From positions 248,001 through 312,000 of the forward strand of contig JARKIF010000021.1 in the NCBI GenBank assembly GCA_029378245.1: a stretch of DNA of 64,000 nt. Reading direction: 5' to 3'. Of this stretch, positions 1 to 13,089 are shown in pieces. Position numbers and translations under genes: made by a program. Under the pieces are notes generated by a model, which worked only from the letters and a program-made list of their open reading frames with translations, ran no database searches and was not told where the DNA came from. The DNA comes from Roridomyces roridus. Taxonomy: Eukaryota > Basidiomycota > Agaricomycetes > Agaricales > Mycenaceae. Within the stretch, counting starts at the first letter, position 1, and every line of letters begins with the position of its first letter.

Positions 1-327
1 CAAGTTGAAGTCTTCCAACTTGCCTCCACGGTTCTTCACATGCCGCGAATTCGTTTCAGAACTGCAAGAACTGAAGCACTGTATTCCGACGACCTAGCAT
101 CCAGGAGTCACTCAACTGTAAGTGAGATTTCAACCACACCCGTCTACGCGGCCGCTGATGGCATTATTACGGCGGACGGCGGCACGGTAGCGATCCGCGA
201 CCGAGGCTGCTTTTGCCTTTCGTCCAATCGAGATATAACCGTTTCAAATCTGCTTCGGATTCTCCTCACACCCCATCTTGCTTTCCCTCTTGCCTCCTTC
301 CTCACTCACCTTTTCTTTTCCTTTTCA

Positions 328-2196
328 ATGGAGCGCCATATGGACTACACAAACATCGACGGAGATGGGCAGACGTTCGACGTGCCACTGCCAGCGCCAC
401 ATACAGGCAAGTCGGGTTATGAGTCTCCGTCATTGAATTGGACACTTATTGACGAGCTTGGCAGTCTGGGTTGTCCCCCACTGTGCTGATTTGGTTTACG
501 AACGGACGTTCCCGCTCCCTCTGCCTGGGACGGATCGGATTAATTTCGTGGTGCGTGTTTCGGGTCCGACTTTTAGTTGAGAGAAGAGACGAATTTCGTT
601 TTAGATTTCCATCTCGGATATCTTTGCTGGGCGGTTGGAGGAGGAGCGGTTGATCGAGTCGTTCCAGGACGCGCTGACTTTTTACCCGCATGCGAGTGGG
701 AGGTTGAGGCGCAAGGGTGATGACTGGTCGGTGAGTCCAACCTCCCTCACTCACAGTTCGCTCGTGGCTGACGTGATACGCTCGAAGCTCGGGGCCGGGA
801 AGCGCGGTGTACCGATCCTGTTCGAGACCATCGAAGATCCCCTGGATCACTACCAAGTTCCCTCCATCATCCCGCCCGAGATTATCGACGTGGTTTCGAC
901 GGACATTGCAGGCGCGACGGAGCCAGAGTGGGACGAGCCGATGCTGCGTATCAAGGTCACCTATTGCCCCAAGTCGAACGAGTCTTCGATTGGCTTTTCG
1001 GCTAGTCATATGCTCGGTGCGTCTCAAGTTCCTCCCCGTGTGCAGGTTTTTTGATCAAGGCGCTTGCAGGTGACGGCGAATTTGTATTTCAATTCATGTG
1101 CGCCTGGTCTCAATACTACCAAAACAAAAAACCCTTCTTCGGTGCACCTTCCTACGAAAAATTCCGAAACGCCCTCCCACCGTTGGAGCACAACGATGGC
1201 AACCCCGAAACTGCCGCATTCATTCAACGCTACCTCCCGCATCTCAAGGAGCTCCACCCCATGGATGACTTTCTCTCGATGATCGGGGAGGCGTTCGCCA
1301 ATTCCACTTTGGTTGACTTGTTGTTTACCAAGGAGCAGATTGGGCAGTTGAAAGCGATTGCGGATTCGTGGCCGGGTAGGGAAGGCGCCAAGACATCGCC
1401 GCATGATGCAATTTCGGGGTATCTCATCTCGACGATAAATCGGTGTTTGAAGACGCCGATTACGAGGGTGTCGAGTATCTTTAGTGTGCGTCCGCCTTGC
1501 TTGTTTTTATCTGCTGTGGCTGAGGCGAGATCCTTCGTTCAGTACCGCGGAATCAAGAACCCTGAGAACCTCAAGCCTGGCGACTGGCGCATTCCAGGGC
1601 CACTGGCGATCGGGAACGCCATGTTCCACGCCCTCACGCCGACGCTCTCACTGAACGAAGCGTCCTCCATCGGCGCGCTGGCGCTGGCGATCCGCAAGTC
1701 CGTCAAGGAGACTCGCAATTACGAGCACATCAAGCGCATCGTAGCGGTCTCGGAGCCCATCTGGATGCGCCAGTCTCAGGAGCGCAGCGAGCACAAGTTC
1801 TGGGACGATAGCACGTTGGTCATGAACACTATGGGCAAGTGCGTGATACTCCTCCTTTTCTTCTCTTTTCCATTATAATGCTGACTTGTGAATATGAACA
1901 GAGCCGACTTTTCCTTACAACACTTTGGCTTTGGCCGTCGATACGTACGCACACACTGCTACGGCGATTTTCCCGGATTCGCACGCTGCTTCAAGGCGCC
2001 TCCGTCCAAACAGGCTGATGGAACATGGAATTCGAACGAAGATGCCATTTGGATGTTTGTGCGTATTCCGACGGAGATACACCAAGAGTTTATGGCGCTG
2101 ATTGCCGCTGATTTGAATTCGTCTGAGTTCCCTGAGAATTTGGTCAAACGGGAGAGGGAGGTGCAGGCGAGGATTGGGGTCAAGGCGCGGTTGTAG
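328..2196 (+). CDS. BAHD-type acyltransferase (transferase family)
   Basis: Multi-exon gene for an acyl-CoA-dependent O/N-acyltransferase of the transferase family (trichothecene acetyltransferase / plant BAHD type), probably cytosolic. The catalytic HxxxD motif reads SHMLGDG and is formed only after splicing an intron from about 1019 to 1071 (donor gtgcgt, acceptor ttgcag). An N-terminal exon carries LIESFQDALTFYPHASGRL, which matches the family pattern in which acyltransferases begin with a short strand-rich segment ending in AGRL. Near the C-terminus HFGFGR sits where the family has DFGWG, so this second motif is degenerate. About 450 residues after splicing is normal for the family. The ATG at 328 is the first plausible start; the exon border near 480-600 is uncertain. 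The acceptor substrate cannot be read from sequence. Confidence 0.75.
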
Positions 2197-2449
2197 CAGC
2201 TTGGGTACACTTTACTCCTTATACTTATTGTCTTGTTCTGTTCATCTATTTTATACCACGATCCCTCGTTTCACACATTTCACACGGCGTGAATTCAGTG
2301 AAATGTCCGAACACGCCTTCTAAGTGGTTTCGAGGTTAAATTGGTGGGCTATACTAGCTAGACCCATAATCCATACACTTCAAATTAAAATCAATGCACT
2401 CTACGCACAAGGCATGAAGAGAGTGCAATAATTTAAAACACACTCCCGG

Positions 2450-4693
2450 TCAATGTGATGGCGGATACGCGTAGGGATTGGGCTGCGCCTCTTGCGACTG
2501 TTGTAGCCCTGCCATCCGCGTGCGACTGGACGACCGATTCCTCGGCGTCACCACCCTGGGTCTACGATCTCCGGTCCCAGCCAATTCCGCATCGCTGCCG
2601 TTCACCGACCCCGCATTCATATACATTGGAACCGTCGGCGCACGGGTCCGAGTCGGAGTCGCAGTGGCTTCACGATCCATTCCGACGTCGCTGTCGATGT
2701 CGTTTGGATTCATCTTGGCCGTAATAATTGCCGTGGTAGACCGACTTGGTGTAGGGCGATGTTCGGCGAATTTATGGTCCGAGTCGCTGTCGGTGTCGAG
2801 GTCGAGTACGTTCACGGGGACAGGTATCCGGCCACGGTTGCCTAACCGATGCACGTCATCGTGCGCGCTGGAGAGGGATTGCCCTCCGCTAACAGCTACA
2901 GACGGCGCATGGGGCTAAAGACCTCGTCAACGATCCTGAAGAAAAAAATCGTAAAACACGTACGTAGTACTGCGCCAGAGTTTCATCGTTGGAAACGACA
3001 ATTAAAACGGAAGTATTTACTCACCGAGCGCCTCGCTGAGAGATTGAACGTCGTCTGGCCGTGCGACGTGATAGTCCCGTTCGTAGTACGCTCAAAGAGC
3101 ACATTGGGAGCGTCATGCTGGGAGGTTTCTTCCCGCCATGGCCGTGCGTTGAGCCTGCAATTCTGCTTCAGTGAATTTCTTGAAACATGTAGATGAACTT
3201 ACGTGCTGATGAGGGAATTGCTATATAGCTTGGATAGCGGAAAATCGATCAAAAAGTTCCTTCGCTTCGTGAGATCCTTGCCGGCCAGTATTCAGAGTGG
3301 CGAAACTCACATAGTCGAGTTCTGTGTGCTCATTTCGTACGTCGGAATATGTAAAACGGGTGGAACTTACGGGGAGAGCAATGTATAGAATCACATCAGC
3401 TAGAGAGCCAGTAGCAGTAATGGCGCTGCAATCAAATTACTCTAGGCGCGGTGCAGCAACGGATGTCAGAGCACGCACCCAGTTTGTACCGTCACTACTC
3501 ATCCGATTGGTAAATACTTGTAGAAATCAGGACAAGTAGCACGCACGCCGTATGATCTTGTTCAAATAACTGTCTGTCGACATAACGTTGCCCTTTCTGA
3601 TCCACTACAGCCGGAATGAGGAATTTCCACGCAAGTGGACCAAGGAGGAATACACACCAAGGAAAACACCAACGACCCCGTCAGCATGACGTCGCACGCT
3701 GCGCTCGACACGAGCCAAGTGATAACCTCGGGATGGAATTGGCTGAATTGGGAAAAGTCGGGGTGGAGGGTGACGATGGTTGTTACGGAGGCTCCGCCGC
3801 CTAGATTGAGGCATTGAATATCCGTGGTCGCAGCCAGAAGAGGATGACGCACCGAGGGAGATCAGGGCAAAGAGGCTGATAAATGCGGGGAGGATGCGCG
3901 AGTTGGTGACGACACGGACGCGCCATGCGATAAAAAGTTGGATTGGTGTGGATATAAGGACCTTGAAAGAAAGGAATTTCAGGAAAGAAGGCGATGGGGG
4001 GCAGTTGTTGCGCACCGTCAAGACGGCATCTTCAACCCAGGAATGTGAGAAACGCATCTGTGGACGTCGAGATGAACGCTCACCGGGTCTCAGCACTATC
4101 AATGAGTTAGGTCGTCGTCCGAGGTAACATAGTGGATGTGATGCTTACTGACTGGGGAGGTTATCAGTGCTTGAGGTGTCGCTGCAGATAATGTTGAATG
4201 AACGGTCTCGCGGACATGAATTCACTCACCATAGCGGACAATCAAGGGCTCGTAGATGAGACCGATATCGCACACCCAATTGACAGTTTCCATGATCAAA
4301 AGGTAAAGGACGAGGTATCTGAACCATGGGCGATCTCTGCGAAATGAGGCCGGGAAGTCAGAAGAGTCTGGAGAGAGAGGGGCGAGCACACGCACTTTCG
4401 GTAGCGGTGGTAGTACATGAAAGCCTGCGGCAGATAAGCAAATCGTAGTGGCGTGCGTGGTAGATACTGAACCTGGACAAGGAATACCTGCAAACAGACT
4501 GAGACTCGTAAACGAGGCGTGGAGGAGCACGTACGCCGTAGAGAAGGGTGTTGAGGAGCACGCCGAGCAGTAAGGGCCCAAATCTGCTTCGATAAGCCCG
4601 GGTATGATCAACGAGTGCGCTCACTGACAGAAGGGTGACGTCGGGGGCAGGGGGCGCAGCTGCTGCCGCTTCTGGTGGTGGTGAGCTAGGCAT
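2450..4693 (-). CDS. DUF6534 multi-pass membrane protein
   Basis: Fungal seven-helix-type membrane protein of unknown function. The start at 4693 gives a Pro/Ala-rich head followed by DVTLLS and then a helix FGPLLLGVLLNTLLYG. Further exons give RPWFRYLVLYLLIMETVNW, VRVVTNSRILPAFISLFAL, VITWLVSSAACDVMLTGSL, and a DUF6534-typical stretch ITATGSLADVILYIALP, then LNARPWRE near 3120-3150. The order of these blocks matches DUF6534 proteins of mushrooms, which are usually 300-380 residues with a polar tail; the last exon (2450-2854) is such a Ser/Asp/Thr-rich tail. Exons are short and separated by many introns. A decayed second copy lies at 7640-8040 on the same strand. No catalytic residues are evident. 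Confidence 0.8.
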
Positions 4694-5518
4694 TGGTCGT
4701 CGCTGAGGCCGAGGGGAGGTATTCTTCCACCACTATTATAAGACCTGGCTGGCCTGTGGATGACACCATCTGGAGATGTGCGCCACAAAATCCGGAGGAA
4801 CATCCAATGAAAGATGCGGCGTGTCTATTGGCTTGTAATAATACGAAGAGTTTGATGTTCCCTGATGTCGGGAAACACCACGCGGGCTGAGACACGAGGT
4901 CCCATCTATGATGATCTTCGTTCGGTGGTAACGACGAGGGCAAACTCGGAGGTTGTTGCTGGCCTGAGTGTCGAGAGTCCGAGACATGTTGTCAAGGGGA
5001 GAGAGAAGAAGTGACGTGGCATCATTGATCAAATCGCGGCCAACAATACCGCCCAGTGCGACGGTTCATCAGAATCCAAGTATTTCACAACCCGCTCAAG
5101 GTCGAATCATTTGACATACATTTTGACAAAGCGGCGACTTCTGTTAAAGTTCTGTCTTCTCCCAGGTCCCTTCATCAAGATCCACTTGAAACATCTCCCT
5201 GGGGAGCTTTCTGTCCGGCCGAAACACGATTTCAGTCGTCAAAAATACCTGATCAGCACCTGGGTCTTATGTCCGATGCCCCCAATTTTGGAGCCAAGAC
5301 AAGGGCTCTGTATGTGTCCTTTGCATGCGCTCAAGTTCTTTTTGAAATAAAAACATACGGACAATCATCGTTCCCAGGTGATTTGCAGATGTCCAGCGTC
5401 CCTTGGTTGATTCCTGTCTTTTGTGGGAATGAGGATATGACTGTTCCAAAACAAGACTACATCCAATCCGTCGTGCGACTCTGCGAAGGCGTGCAAAAAA
5501 AACTATAATAAATGCAGC
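4694..5518. other. Intergenic region with no supported gene
   Basis: Between the start of the DUF6534 gene and the stop of the TVP38 gene. An open frame at 5056-5508 (+) begins only with GTG, and its translation resembles no family I know and lacks a signal peptide or membrane segment, so I do not call it. This interval should hold the DUF6534 promoter and the TVP38 3' end. Confidence 0.4.
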
Positions 5519-6730
5519 CTACACTTGGTCAACTCCTTTCTGGTTGGACCCCCCCGCCTTTGCCTGGCGAGCCTTGCGACGGAAATAGATGTACTCCTCC
5601 TTCTGTGCATTCTGTAGCTTGTTGACCCACCAGTATCTGTGGATCGTCAACCAGAGCTCAGACTCTCAAAGATGGACTGACGCAGCAAAGGCGATGAAGA
5701 CGAGCACAAAAGGGAAAACGTTGCCCAGAATCCTGCTCAATTCTATCATTTTTCAGCTCGAACTTTGCCGGCAGAGAGGGTATACGCACGGGTGCTTGAC
5801 TGGAAAGAATATCCAATATACACCGTGACCAGATGCCTCGGAAGAGAGAGCACTGCAGCGATGAGGAACACGCCGAAGGGGACGCCGACGACGGAGAATA
5901 CCACGGTGGAGTCTGCGAGAAATTGAAATGTAAACCGATAGGTGAGAGTGTGGGACTCACAGTGCGGAGGGATGGTCGAGTAGCGGATGACGAGGACCAA
6001 CCAGAAGCCGCCGTTGCGTGTGACGTGTGCCAGCAAGCCGTACTCGACACTCTTGGCCTCCCACTCGTCGTTGCGGCGCGAATAAAAGGTCTTGAACACG
6101 CTGTTTGCGCCGATTTTAAATCAGAGGTCTGCGGGATAACGGAGGAACTTACAAGTACGTCGCTAGCTCTCCGAGAAGTGTACCCGCTGGAATTCAATTA
6201 GGTGGAGGTAGCCTTAAGAGGAATGACACGCACCGGCCGCAATCGCGAAGCCCACCGGTAAGCTGTAGGCAACACCGACCAGAATGAGGATGAGCTCGCT
6301 TCCGAAAAGTGGAGGAAAAGACAGGAGAGCCAAGAGAGCAATGGGTATGACGGCGGCGACGGGATGACTGTTTAACCAGTCGGTGAATGGCTTCAATCCT
6401 TTATTGTTCTGAGTATTGAGGCCGTGGGGGTTCAAGGTGACGCTTACCGTCTACAATCTTATGCTGGTAGACTGATATGAGGATGCTCGGGACGATCACG
6501 ATGATTAATATTGCGTAGGTCTGGAGCTTCTGCTTGGTGGTGCTTTTCTCCTTGATCCCGTGGAGGAAGTTGTACTCCTCCTGGGTGGGCTCTGGAGTCT
6601 TTGAAATGCTGCGGAGCCGGTCTTGCTCCGCGACGACATTCAAGGTCGATTGGGAGTCCAATTTGGACCAGGAGTTTGCAGGGTATTCGGGGTACGCCGG
6701 GTACGGTTGATGAAGTCTGTTGGAAGACAT
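5519..6730 (-). CDS. TVP38: TVP38/TMEM64 family (DedA/SNARE-associated) Golgi membrane protein
   Basis: Polytopic membrane protein of the VTT/DedA superfamily, in yeast a late-Golgi/endosome protein (Tvp38). ATG at 6730 opens a cytosolic head rich in Pro and Ser. It is followed by the first helix (LQTYAILIIVIVPSILISVY), a second helix around PVAAVIPIALLALLSFPPLFG, and the diagnostic core LLGELATYLVFKTFY. Next come GFWLVLVIRYSTIPPH and VVGVPFGVFLIAAVLSLPRH. The segment with RYSTIPPH followed by a helix and LPRHL is the family signature. At least six introns split the gene. The last exon, beginning YWWVNKLQ, ends at a TAG at 5519 after a basic tail. Length near 300 residues fits the family. Related DedA proteins act as lipid scramblases or transporters; that role here is inference. 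Confidence 0.9.
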
Positions 6731-7639
6731 GAAGAATGAAGAAGAGGAAAATGAAAAGGGGGAAGATGAAGAAGGATAAAATGAAGAACTTGGAAATTTA
6801 TGGGTAATTATACCACCGCGGTGATTTCGATGTCCCGGTGCACTGGCGGCATGATCCTTCGCGGGTTCTGCACTGCGAAAGGAAACATTCGCGACACAGT
6901 ATGCGATTCAACCACAGTGGTAACCGACTCGGAGATTGTATCAAATCACTGCCATGGTGAGGTCTCGTCGTCTGTGGACTTTCGCTGCGGGTTCATTGGA
7001 ATATATTCTCGGCTCCAGATCTTAGGGCATGCCGTGACGTGATCCGAGGCGGATTCGATAACAAAATCAGCAGCGGGCCCGCAGACGCGCGCCCACGAAA
7101 TCAAATCTGCTTTGCAACATTTCTCTGACATCCGATATCCCCGGTGGTTGCCTGCGAGCGATAGCGCTCGAGCGCGGGCGTCCCGAGAGCGTCTGGAAAC
7201 GAGACCAAGTAATTGAAACAGAGATAGAGAAATGTGTCAGCTCGAACTCTGCCAACTTACTAAGTATTTGCGTCATCAGGTTGCGACCATCCATCCCAGT
7301 GGCGGCCCGCCGTCGCATTCGAGCCTGGCACATGCACAGGTCCAATCACTTTTTGGAGATCGATTCTGCAGTCAATTCAGGTTGACTTTGCACCGGGAGT
7401 CGACTCTGAAGCGATTACTTTCGCGGCTCGAGTCGGAATCAAAAGAGCTTTGACATCGCCTGCATACGTTTACGATTCTTTTGGAAGGGACAAGGCGTTC
7501 ATGACCGAATCATGTGGATTGTCCTGTACGAGAATATAGGTACCTGCTCCTGAAAAGTACAGACAAATTGCCCAGATGTAGAGTCCAAAGGTACACTTGA
7601 AAGGAAAAATGAAACTCTATATCCGATGCGGCGCATATC
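6731..7639. other. Intergenic region, no supported gene
   Basis: Lies upstream of the TVP38 gene and downstream of the decayed DUF6534 copy. Short open frames on both strands show no family motifs, signal peptides or membrane helices. It probably contains the TVP38 promoter (a purine-rich stretch occurs at 6728-6780) and remnants of the 3' exons of the decayed DUF6534 copy. Confidence 0.35.
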
Positions 7640-8040
7640 CAGGTGATTTCGGGGCGTGCACTCCAACGATACATAGACTCCCATGGCGAAGAGGCTGATG
7701 AATGCGGCGAAGATGCGTGACCTCGCGCACACCCAGTGCCGCCAGGCTGAATAGCAGTCGAGAATCGAGATAAGAACCTGTACGCCTGGATGATGGGATG
7801 TTCCCACAGAGGGAGATGGCATGATCGACGGATCCGGACCACGCGAGAGTCAAGCTAAGCAAGTGTGCGTTTCTTGCCAAAAGAATGTTCGGATTAAAGA
7901 TTTCAGCACTAGGTCGGTCTGTTCTCAACCGTCTCAACCGGACGACACTGGGGCGATGAGTATGTAAACTGGAGGTGCGCTGACAGCAAGGTGACATCTG
8001 TCGGGGCAGGAGGTCCAGGGGGGTCGCTGGGAGGAGCAAG
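7640..8040 (-). pseudogene. Decayed partial copy of the DUF6534 gene
   Basis: Fragments of the neighbouring DUF6534 gene are recognisable in the same orientation. PAPTDVTLLS at about 7990-8030 matches PAPDVTLLS of the intact gene, and VQVLISILDCYSAWRHWVCA plus SRIFAAFISLFAMG at about 7680-7790 match FKVLISTPIQLFIAWRV and SRILPAFISLFAL. The helix between them (GPLLLGVLLNTLLYG in the intact gene) and the RPWFRYLVLYLL exon are missing. There is no ATG at the equivalent start. This looks like an ancient tandem duplicate that lost internal exons. Confidence 0.65.
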
Positions 8041-8418
8041 GGACAAGAAGCAGAGACAGTGGAGATGGAAAGGATGTCGCCTGACGACAAAGAAATGCTC
8101 GTGCTGTGCTCGTCCGCCAATCTTTGATTGGCATTGAAACAATGCCCGCTGTCGGGATGAGTCTGGAGATGTTAAAAGCTCGGGGTGCGTGCGTTCGATA
8201 TTTTTATCCAGCTGAACACCGAGCCTGTCGCGAGGCAGGACAGGTGGAAGAGGGAGAGAGAAAGGCGGGATCTTTGATCGGAGGCTGTCCGAAGTTGCGA
8301 TCAATCACGTGGTGTTTACGGCCGCGTATACCAAATATGGACGATCCCCGGCCCTCGCACTCTTCGTCTCTTTGTCTCTTTCCCCCACCGTCCCCCGTCT
8401 GCGAATGTACCCCTTCGC

Positions 8419-10096
8419 ATGTCCGACGTCCCGGACGCTGCACAGATCCTAACAGACATGTCGGGTCGTCCATCGCCTGCCACTCTCCGCCACTGACGCT
8501 GTAACAGACAAATATCCCGCGTTCTTATCCTCGTCCCATTCAGTATGTCTGCCAATTGTTATGCCTTTGAGACCTCACCGAATCTCCAGCCATCATCTGC
8601 TACGACTACATCCTCACATTCGACCACGAAGTTTCGCGATTCTGGCGCCGGCCACTCACATGGGGCTCCTTCTTCTTCCACATAAACCGATACTCGTCTC
8701 TTCTGGGGACGATACCCCTGGTGTTCCAGTACACCATGACGACGAGGGATCCTGGCAAGTATTCGGTGCGTTCTCCTCAACACTGCCTATGCTGGGGCTG
8801 AAGCCGTCCAAATAGCTGTCTGTCCACTCGCTCCCTCCCCATTGAATCTTCTTCTCATCCGTCCAAAGGTGCAACGCGCTGCGATTATATCACCAGTACT
8901 TTGCCTTGATATCACAGATTCTGGTCGGAAGTGCGTCTGCCACACCCTATCTCTTCTTTCACTCATTCATTCCGCAGTCATCCTCCTCATACGCACATAC
9001 GCGCTCTACGAGCGTAGCAAGAGAATACTTGCGTTCATGATCCTCGTCGTTTGCGGTGTCATCGTGTCCTCTCTTGTGCGTACATTGTTTTAGGATAACA
9101 ACGGGGCACAGCACCAACCGACCGACCGCGTAGATCTCGTTCACCAAGACAGACCGCAAGGCCCTCCCGCCTCTCGCTGCATCCTTCGCCTGTCCGTTTG
9201 GTCAACTCAATGCCCAGTACGTGCCACTCTGCTGCCTCTCTATCGACTGATCTGATCCGTTTCCAGACGCATCCGTCCGTAAACCTCCCCCAGTCTACTG
9301 TCTCCCTCTCACATTGCACGCAGATTTAGCCGAATCCTGGACCGGTCTCGTGAGTCAGACTATTAACATCAGACGGCCGAGTGGCTGACGAACGAGGACA
9401 CAGCTCGTATTCGACGTCATGATATTTTCCCTAACGCTGTACAAAATCCTCGTCGTGCACCATGATGCTCGAGCGCAACCTGGGAGTCTGCTGCGCACGC
9501 TCCTCCGCGATGGTGTGTCCCTGTACCTAGATACCCAGTTGATAAATATTCATCATCTGGCTCAGGGACGATGTATTTCGGGTAAGTAACTGCCTATCGG
9601 CTCATCCTCCGTGGCTGGCGCGCCCTCATATCTCGTACAGGGTAATGGTACTATGCACGTCGGTGCTCATTGGGACGTACACGGTGTGTTCTTTGACCGA
9701 ATTTACCTGCGATTTTCTTACCCGGCGTTGCAGATGGGCGGCGTGAGTACTAGAATCCCCTCAGTCCATTCAGCTGAGGATTCGCAGCCTTTTCTCAGCG
9801 GAGCGCCTACCACGCTTACGAATGTGTCAGTGCTGACCCGTTGTTCTCCAACCCCGAGCTGACGACGATTCCGACGCAGGCTCTCATCTGTCATGATCTC
9901 CCGCCTCATGTTCAACCTCCACGATGCTGACAGCCAGACGCTGCGTTATGGGGACGCCCATTCGGATGACTACATGGACGAGTCCCGGACGCGTATTGAT
10001 GCAGCTTATGCGCTCGATACGCTTGGGTCGAGGTTGGATACGGATTCGGAGACTTTGGATGTGCGTGGCGGCAGTGGTGGGAGAAGGGTTGTATGA
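8419..10096 (+). CDS. DUF6533 multi-pass membrane protein
   Basis: Basidiomycete integral membrane protein with the N-terminal DUF6533 domain; function unknown. The signature is IICYDYILTFDHEVSRFW followed by WGSFFFHINRYSSLLGTIP (8590-8720). Later exons give VILLIRTYALYERSKRIL (about 8985-9030), FDVMIFSLTLYKILVVHH (about 9410-9460), a helix VMVLCTSVLIGTYT, and SSVMISRLMFNLHD before an acidic tail ending at 10094-10096. That order is the standard layout of these roughly 300-residue proteins, which have about seven helices. The ATG at 8419 gives a short leader exon joined by two introns to the YDYILTF exon; this start is tentative. Confidence 0.85.
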
Positions 10097-10778
10097 ATTA
10101 TTGCTGTCTCATCGAGGTTCTGAATCAGAAACCGGGGACGACTTTCCTCCGCAAGATCAGGGCTCCTCCCGTGGGGCATGCGCTGCACGAAGCATGTTCA
10201 CGCGAGAGGTTTAATTTTTCTCGACAACAAGCAGGCGCACTGATGCCGATGGTTGCATGTATTTGGTGGTCCGCTGGGCGCGTGATCTGACTCACAGACC
10301 TCCCACCACCGCTCCTGTTCCACTTTCGACACCAGTAGGCCTCCGCGACCGTAAATGTGAAGCACAGCGTGCAGCTGGACCCTGACACACTGTGGTCCCC
10401 CGTCGGCGAGTCGGCGACGGTCGGATGTTTTCAAGATGTTTTCTCATCTTCGATTGTTTGTTTGGCCGATCGTTCGCTCACAAACCCCGTGAAGTGTCCT
10501 ACTTCGGCCCTCCGAATTCGTATAACCTCAAGACAAAAAGTGCCCCGAACACTGCCGTCTATTAGGCGCCCTGCGCGTCTGTCCTCCTCGTGCAAGACGT
10601 CCATATGTAGGCAGACGAAGGATTTTGGAGTCGTCCCGAGGTTCAGACTCAGGAGAGGGTGGTTGCAACTCGACGGTGCGGGAACCCCGCCAGGCCCGCC
10701 TAGACGCCTTGGGATTGTCCCGGGACGACGTCACCGGACATCAATGATTCCCGCACCACTCTCACCGCTACCACGACG
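10097..10778. other. Intergenic region upstream of the peptidase gene
   Basis: Contains the 3' end of the DUF6533 gene and the promoter of the S33 peptidase. Overlapping open frames in several phases (for example 10357-10827) are GC-rich and show no domain, so no gene is called. Confidence 0.4.
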
Positions 10779-13089
10779 ATGCTACGACAAGCGCGCCTAT
10801 CCAGCCGGTATCTCGTACTCCTCTTGACTCCATGGCCCCTGCTTTCAACCGCCTCAGCCCCCGATGCTAGCAAGGCAGCCGCCCTCAACTCAGATGAGTT
10901 CTCGTGGCACAAGGTGAGGGCGGGCCCACAGGAATCCAGTGGAGCACTCACACGACGTCTAGATCGCCCCCTCCGACGAGCTCGTCTGGCACGACTGCTA
11001 CTCTGGCCACCAGTGTGCCCGACTTAAGGTGCGTCACCAGCACATCCCACCCCGACTTGAATCTCACGCCCGACATCGAAGGTGCCCCTGGACTACGAGA
11101 ACCCAGACGGGGCCTCTGCGGCCATCGCAATGCGGCGAATCCATTCTGTCGTCCCACATGACTCTCCCGAGTACCGTGGGCCGATTCTCGCCAGTCCCGG
11201 AGGACCCGGCGCCTCCGGGGTGGACTTCATCCAGCAATTTGGCCATAAAATCTCTGTCATCGTCGGGCCAGAGTTTGATATCGTAGGCTGCGATCCGAGA
11301 GGTACGTCTGTCGTCGTTCTTGGCAGTTTTATCATCTTATCGAGGCCTGCGTCAGGTATCTCCCGCTCCACGCCCCGCGCATCATTCTTTGAGGATCGCG
11401 CGGAGCGGAATCTCTTCTGGTCGACTTCGGGGAACTCGATTACCGCGAGCTCCTCGGACGACGCTCTGGCGCGCATGTGGGCACAATCTATGCTTGTCGG
11501 TCGGCTGGCTGGCGAGCGGGACGACGGGAACTTGCGGTTTATCCATTCCGACTATACGGCCCGCGATATGTTGCGGATTGTGGAAGCACATGGTCGGGAG
11601 AAGATCCAGTATTGGGGGTTCTCGTGCGTGATTGTGCTTCTTTGATTGACTGAAGGCTGATATTGTCCCAGGTATGGGAGTGTGTTGGGTGCGACGTTTG
11701 CTGCGATGTTCCCGGTGCGTAACCTCTGCCATTCTTATTGGAGTTGATTGGACTCCCTTGATAGGACAAAGTCGGGAGGTTGGTCATTGACGGAGTCGTC
11801 GATTCCGAGAACTACTACGCTGGCAAGTCACGACAGTGCCCAACTTCGACTCGAGGCTAATATCGAACTAGCGGAGTGTTCCAACAATCTTATGGACACA
11901 GAGAAAGTGTGGACGGCCTTCCTCAATGGCTGCGTAGACGCCGGGCCCACAAAATGTCCCATCTACTCACCCACAGCTGCCGAAATCCAGGCCACTGTGG
12001 ACGATCTATACGACTCTCTCCGCAAGCGCCCCATCCCCGTACGCACCGCCACATCCTACGGGATCGTCGACTACGATTTGATGCGCAACACCATCTTCGT
12101 GTCGCTGTACAAACCATTTGCGTTATTCCCCACTCTGGCGCGGGCTCTAGCGGATTTGTCGGCAGGGAACGCGACAGGGCTATATCAAATCTCCGAAGCG
12201 CCGCAGTTCAAGTGCAGCTGCGACCTCGACGAATTCTCGTTTGAGAACGTCAACGATGGGGGGCTCGCTGTACTGTGTAATGATGGGAAACGGATTTCAA
12301 AGAGCTTTGAGGATGCGGAGAAGCATTATCGGAATTTGCTCGCCAATTCAAGTTGGGCGGATGTGTGGATGAGTGCATGTGATCGGCTGGCGTGTATGTG
12401 AGTGAGCAATCCCCCCTGTTTTGTGCTTCTTTGCTGAATGTGGGATAGGGCTTGGCCTGAATTTCCCAAGACCAACTTCCACGGTACGGATATTCTTTTA
12501 CGTCTGCAACAGAAGGTTCAAGTACCCTGAAGGTCCTTTTGTGGCCAACACGAGTTTCCCGCTGCTTATGGTTGGAAACACTGCTGGTAAGTCTTGCGCC
12601 CGATTTCTGTTCTACTCTGCCTGACGCAAACTATGCAGATCCGGTCACCCCCCTCTGGGCGTGAGTCCCACCTACCCAAGCCGACTCAAAGTCGCACTAA
12701 CAATCTATACGCAGCGCGAAGAAGATGGCCCAGGGCTTCTCTGGCTCGGTTGTACTGACGCAAGATTCAATTGGGGTGCGTATCCTACTCCAAAGTTCAT
12801 CCACCACTTTAGCTCACGTGTTCCGAATTAGCACTGCTCTCTCGCCGCTCCATCTCTCTGCACGCAGAAGCACATACGCAACTACTTCCGGGACGGCGTG
12901 CTCCCGGAGGCTGGGACGGTGTGCTCGACGGACAGTGGGCCGTTTGATGCGTTGCTCGAGGGCCAAGGCGTGGAAGGGGGAGGAGAAGAGGCGCAAGTTG
13001 TGTTGGGTGGTTTCTCAGCGGAGGATCGGACACTTTTGGAGGCGGTCCAGGGGTTAGCGAGGGCTTGGGATGTGCCGTTGGGTATGTGA
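10779..13089 (+). CDS. Secreted S33 family (TAP-like) serine peptidase / alpha-beta hydrolase
   Basis: Alpha/beta-hydrolase-fold aminopeptidase resembling Streptomyces tripeptidyl aminopeptidase. ATG at 10779 starts a signal peptide (YLVLLLTPWPLLSTASA). The first domain exon reads VPLDYENPDG, the usual beginning of the catalytic domain, followed by GPILASPGGPGASGVDF, the oxyanion loop (HGGPG-like). FDIVGCDPRG follows, then the nucleophile elbow GFSYGS, assembled across an intron near 11625-11672. The C-terminal TAP domain gives the acid in NTADPVTP and the catalytic His in DSIGHCSL, both reconstructed across introns at about 12585-12850. It ends at 13089. All three catalytic residues are present, so activity is likely; the peptide substrate is unknown. 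Confidence 0.87.

Noticed and set aside
5056..5508. 150-codon open frame on the plus strand
   Set aside because: Begins with GTG, has no recognisable domain, leader or splice-supported extension.
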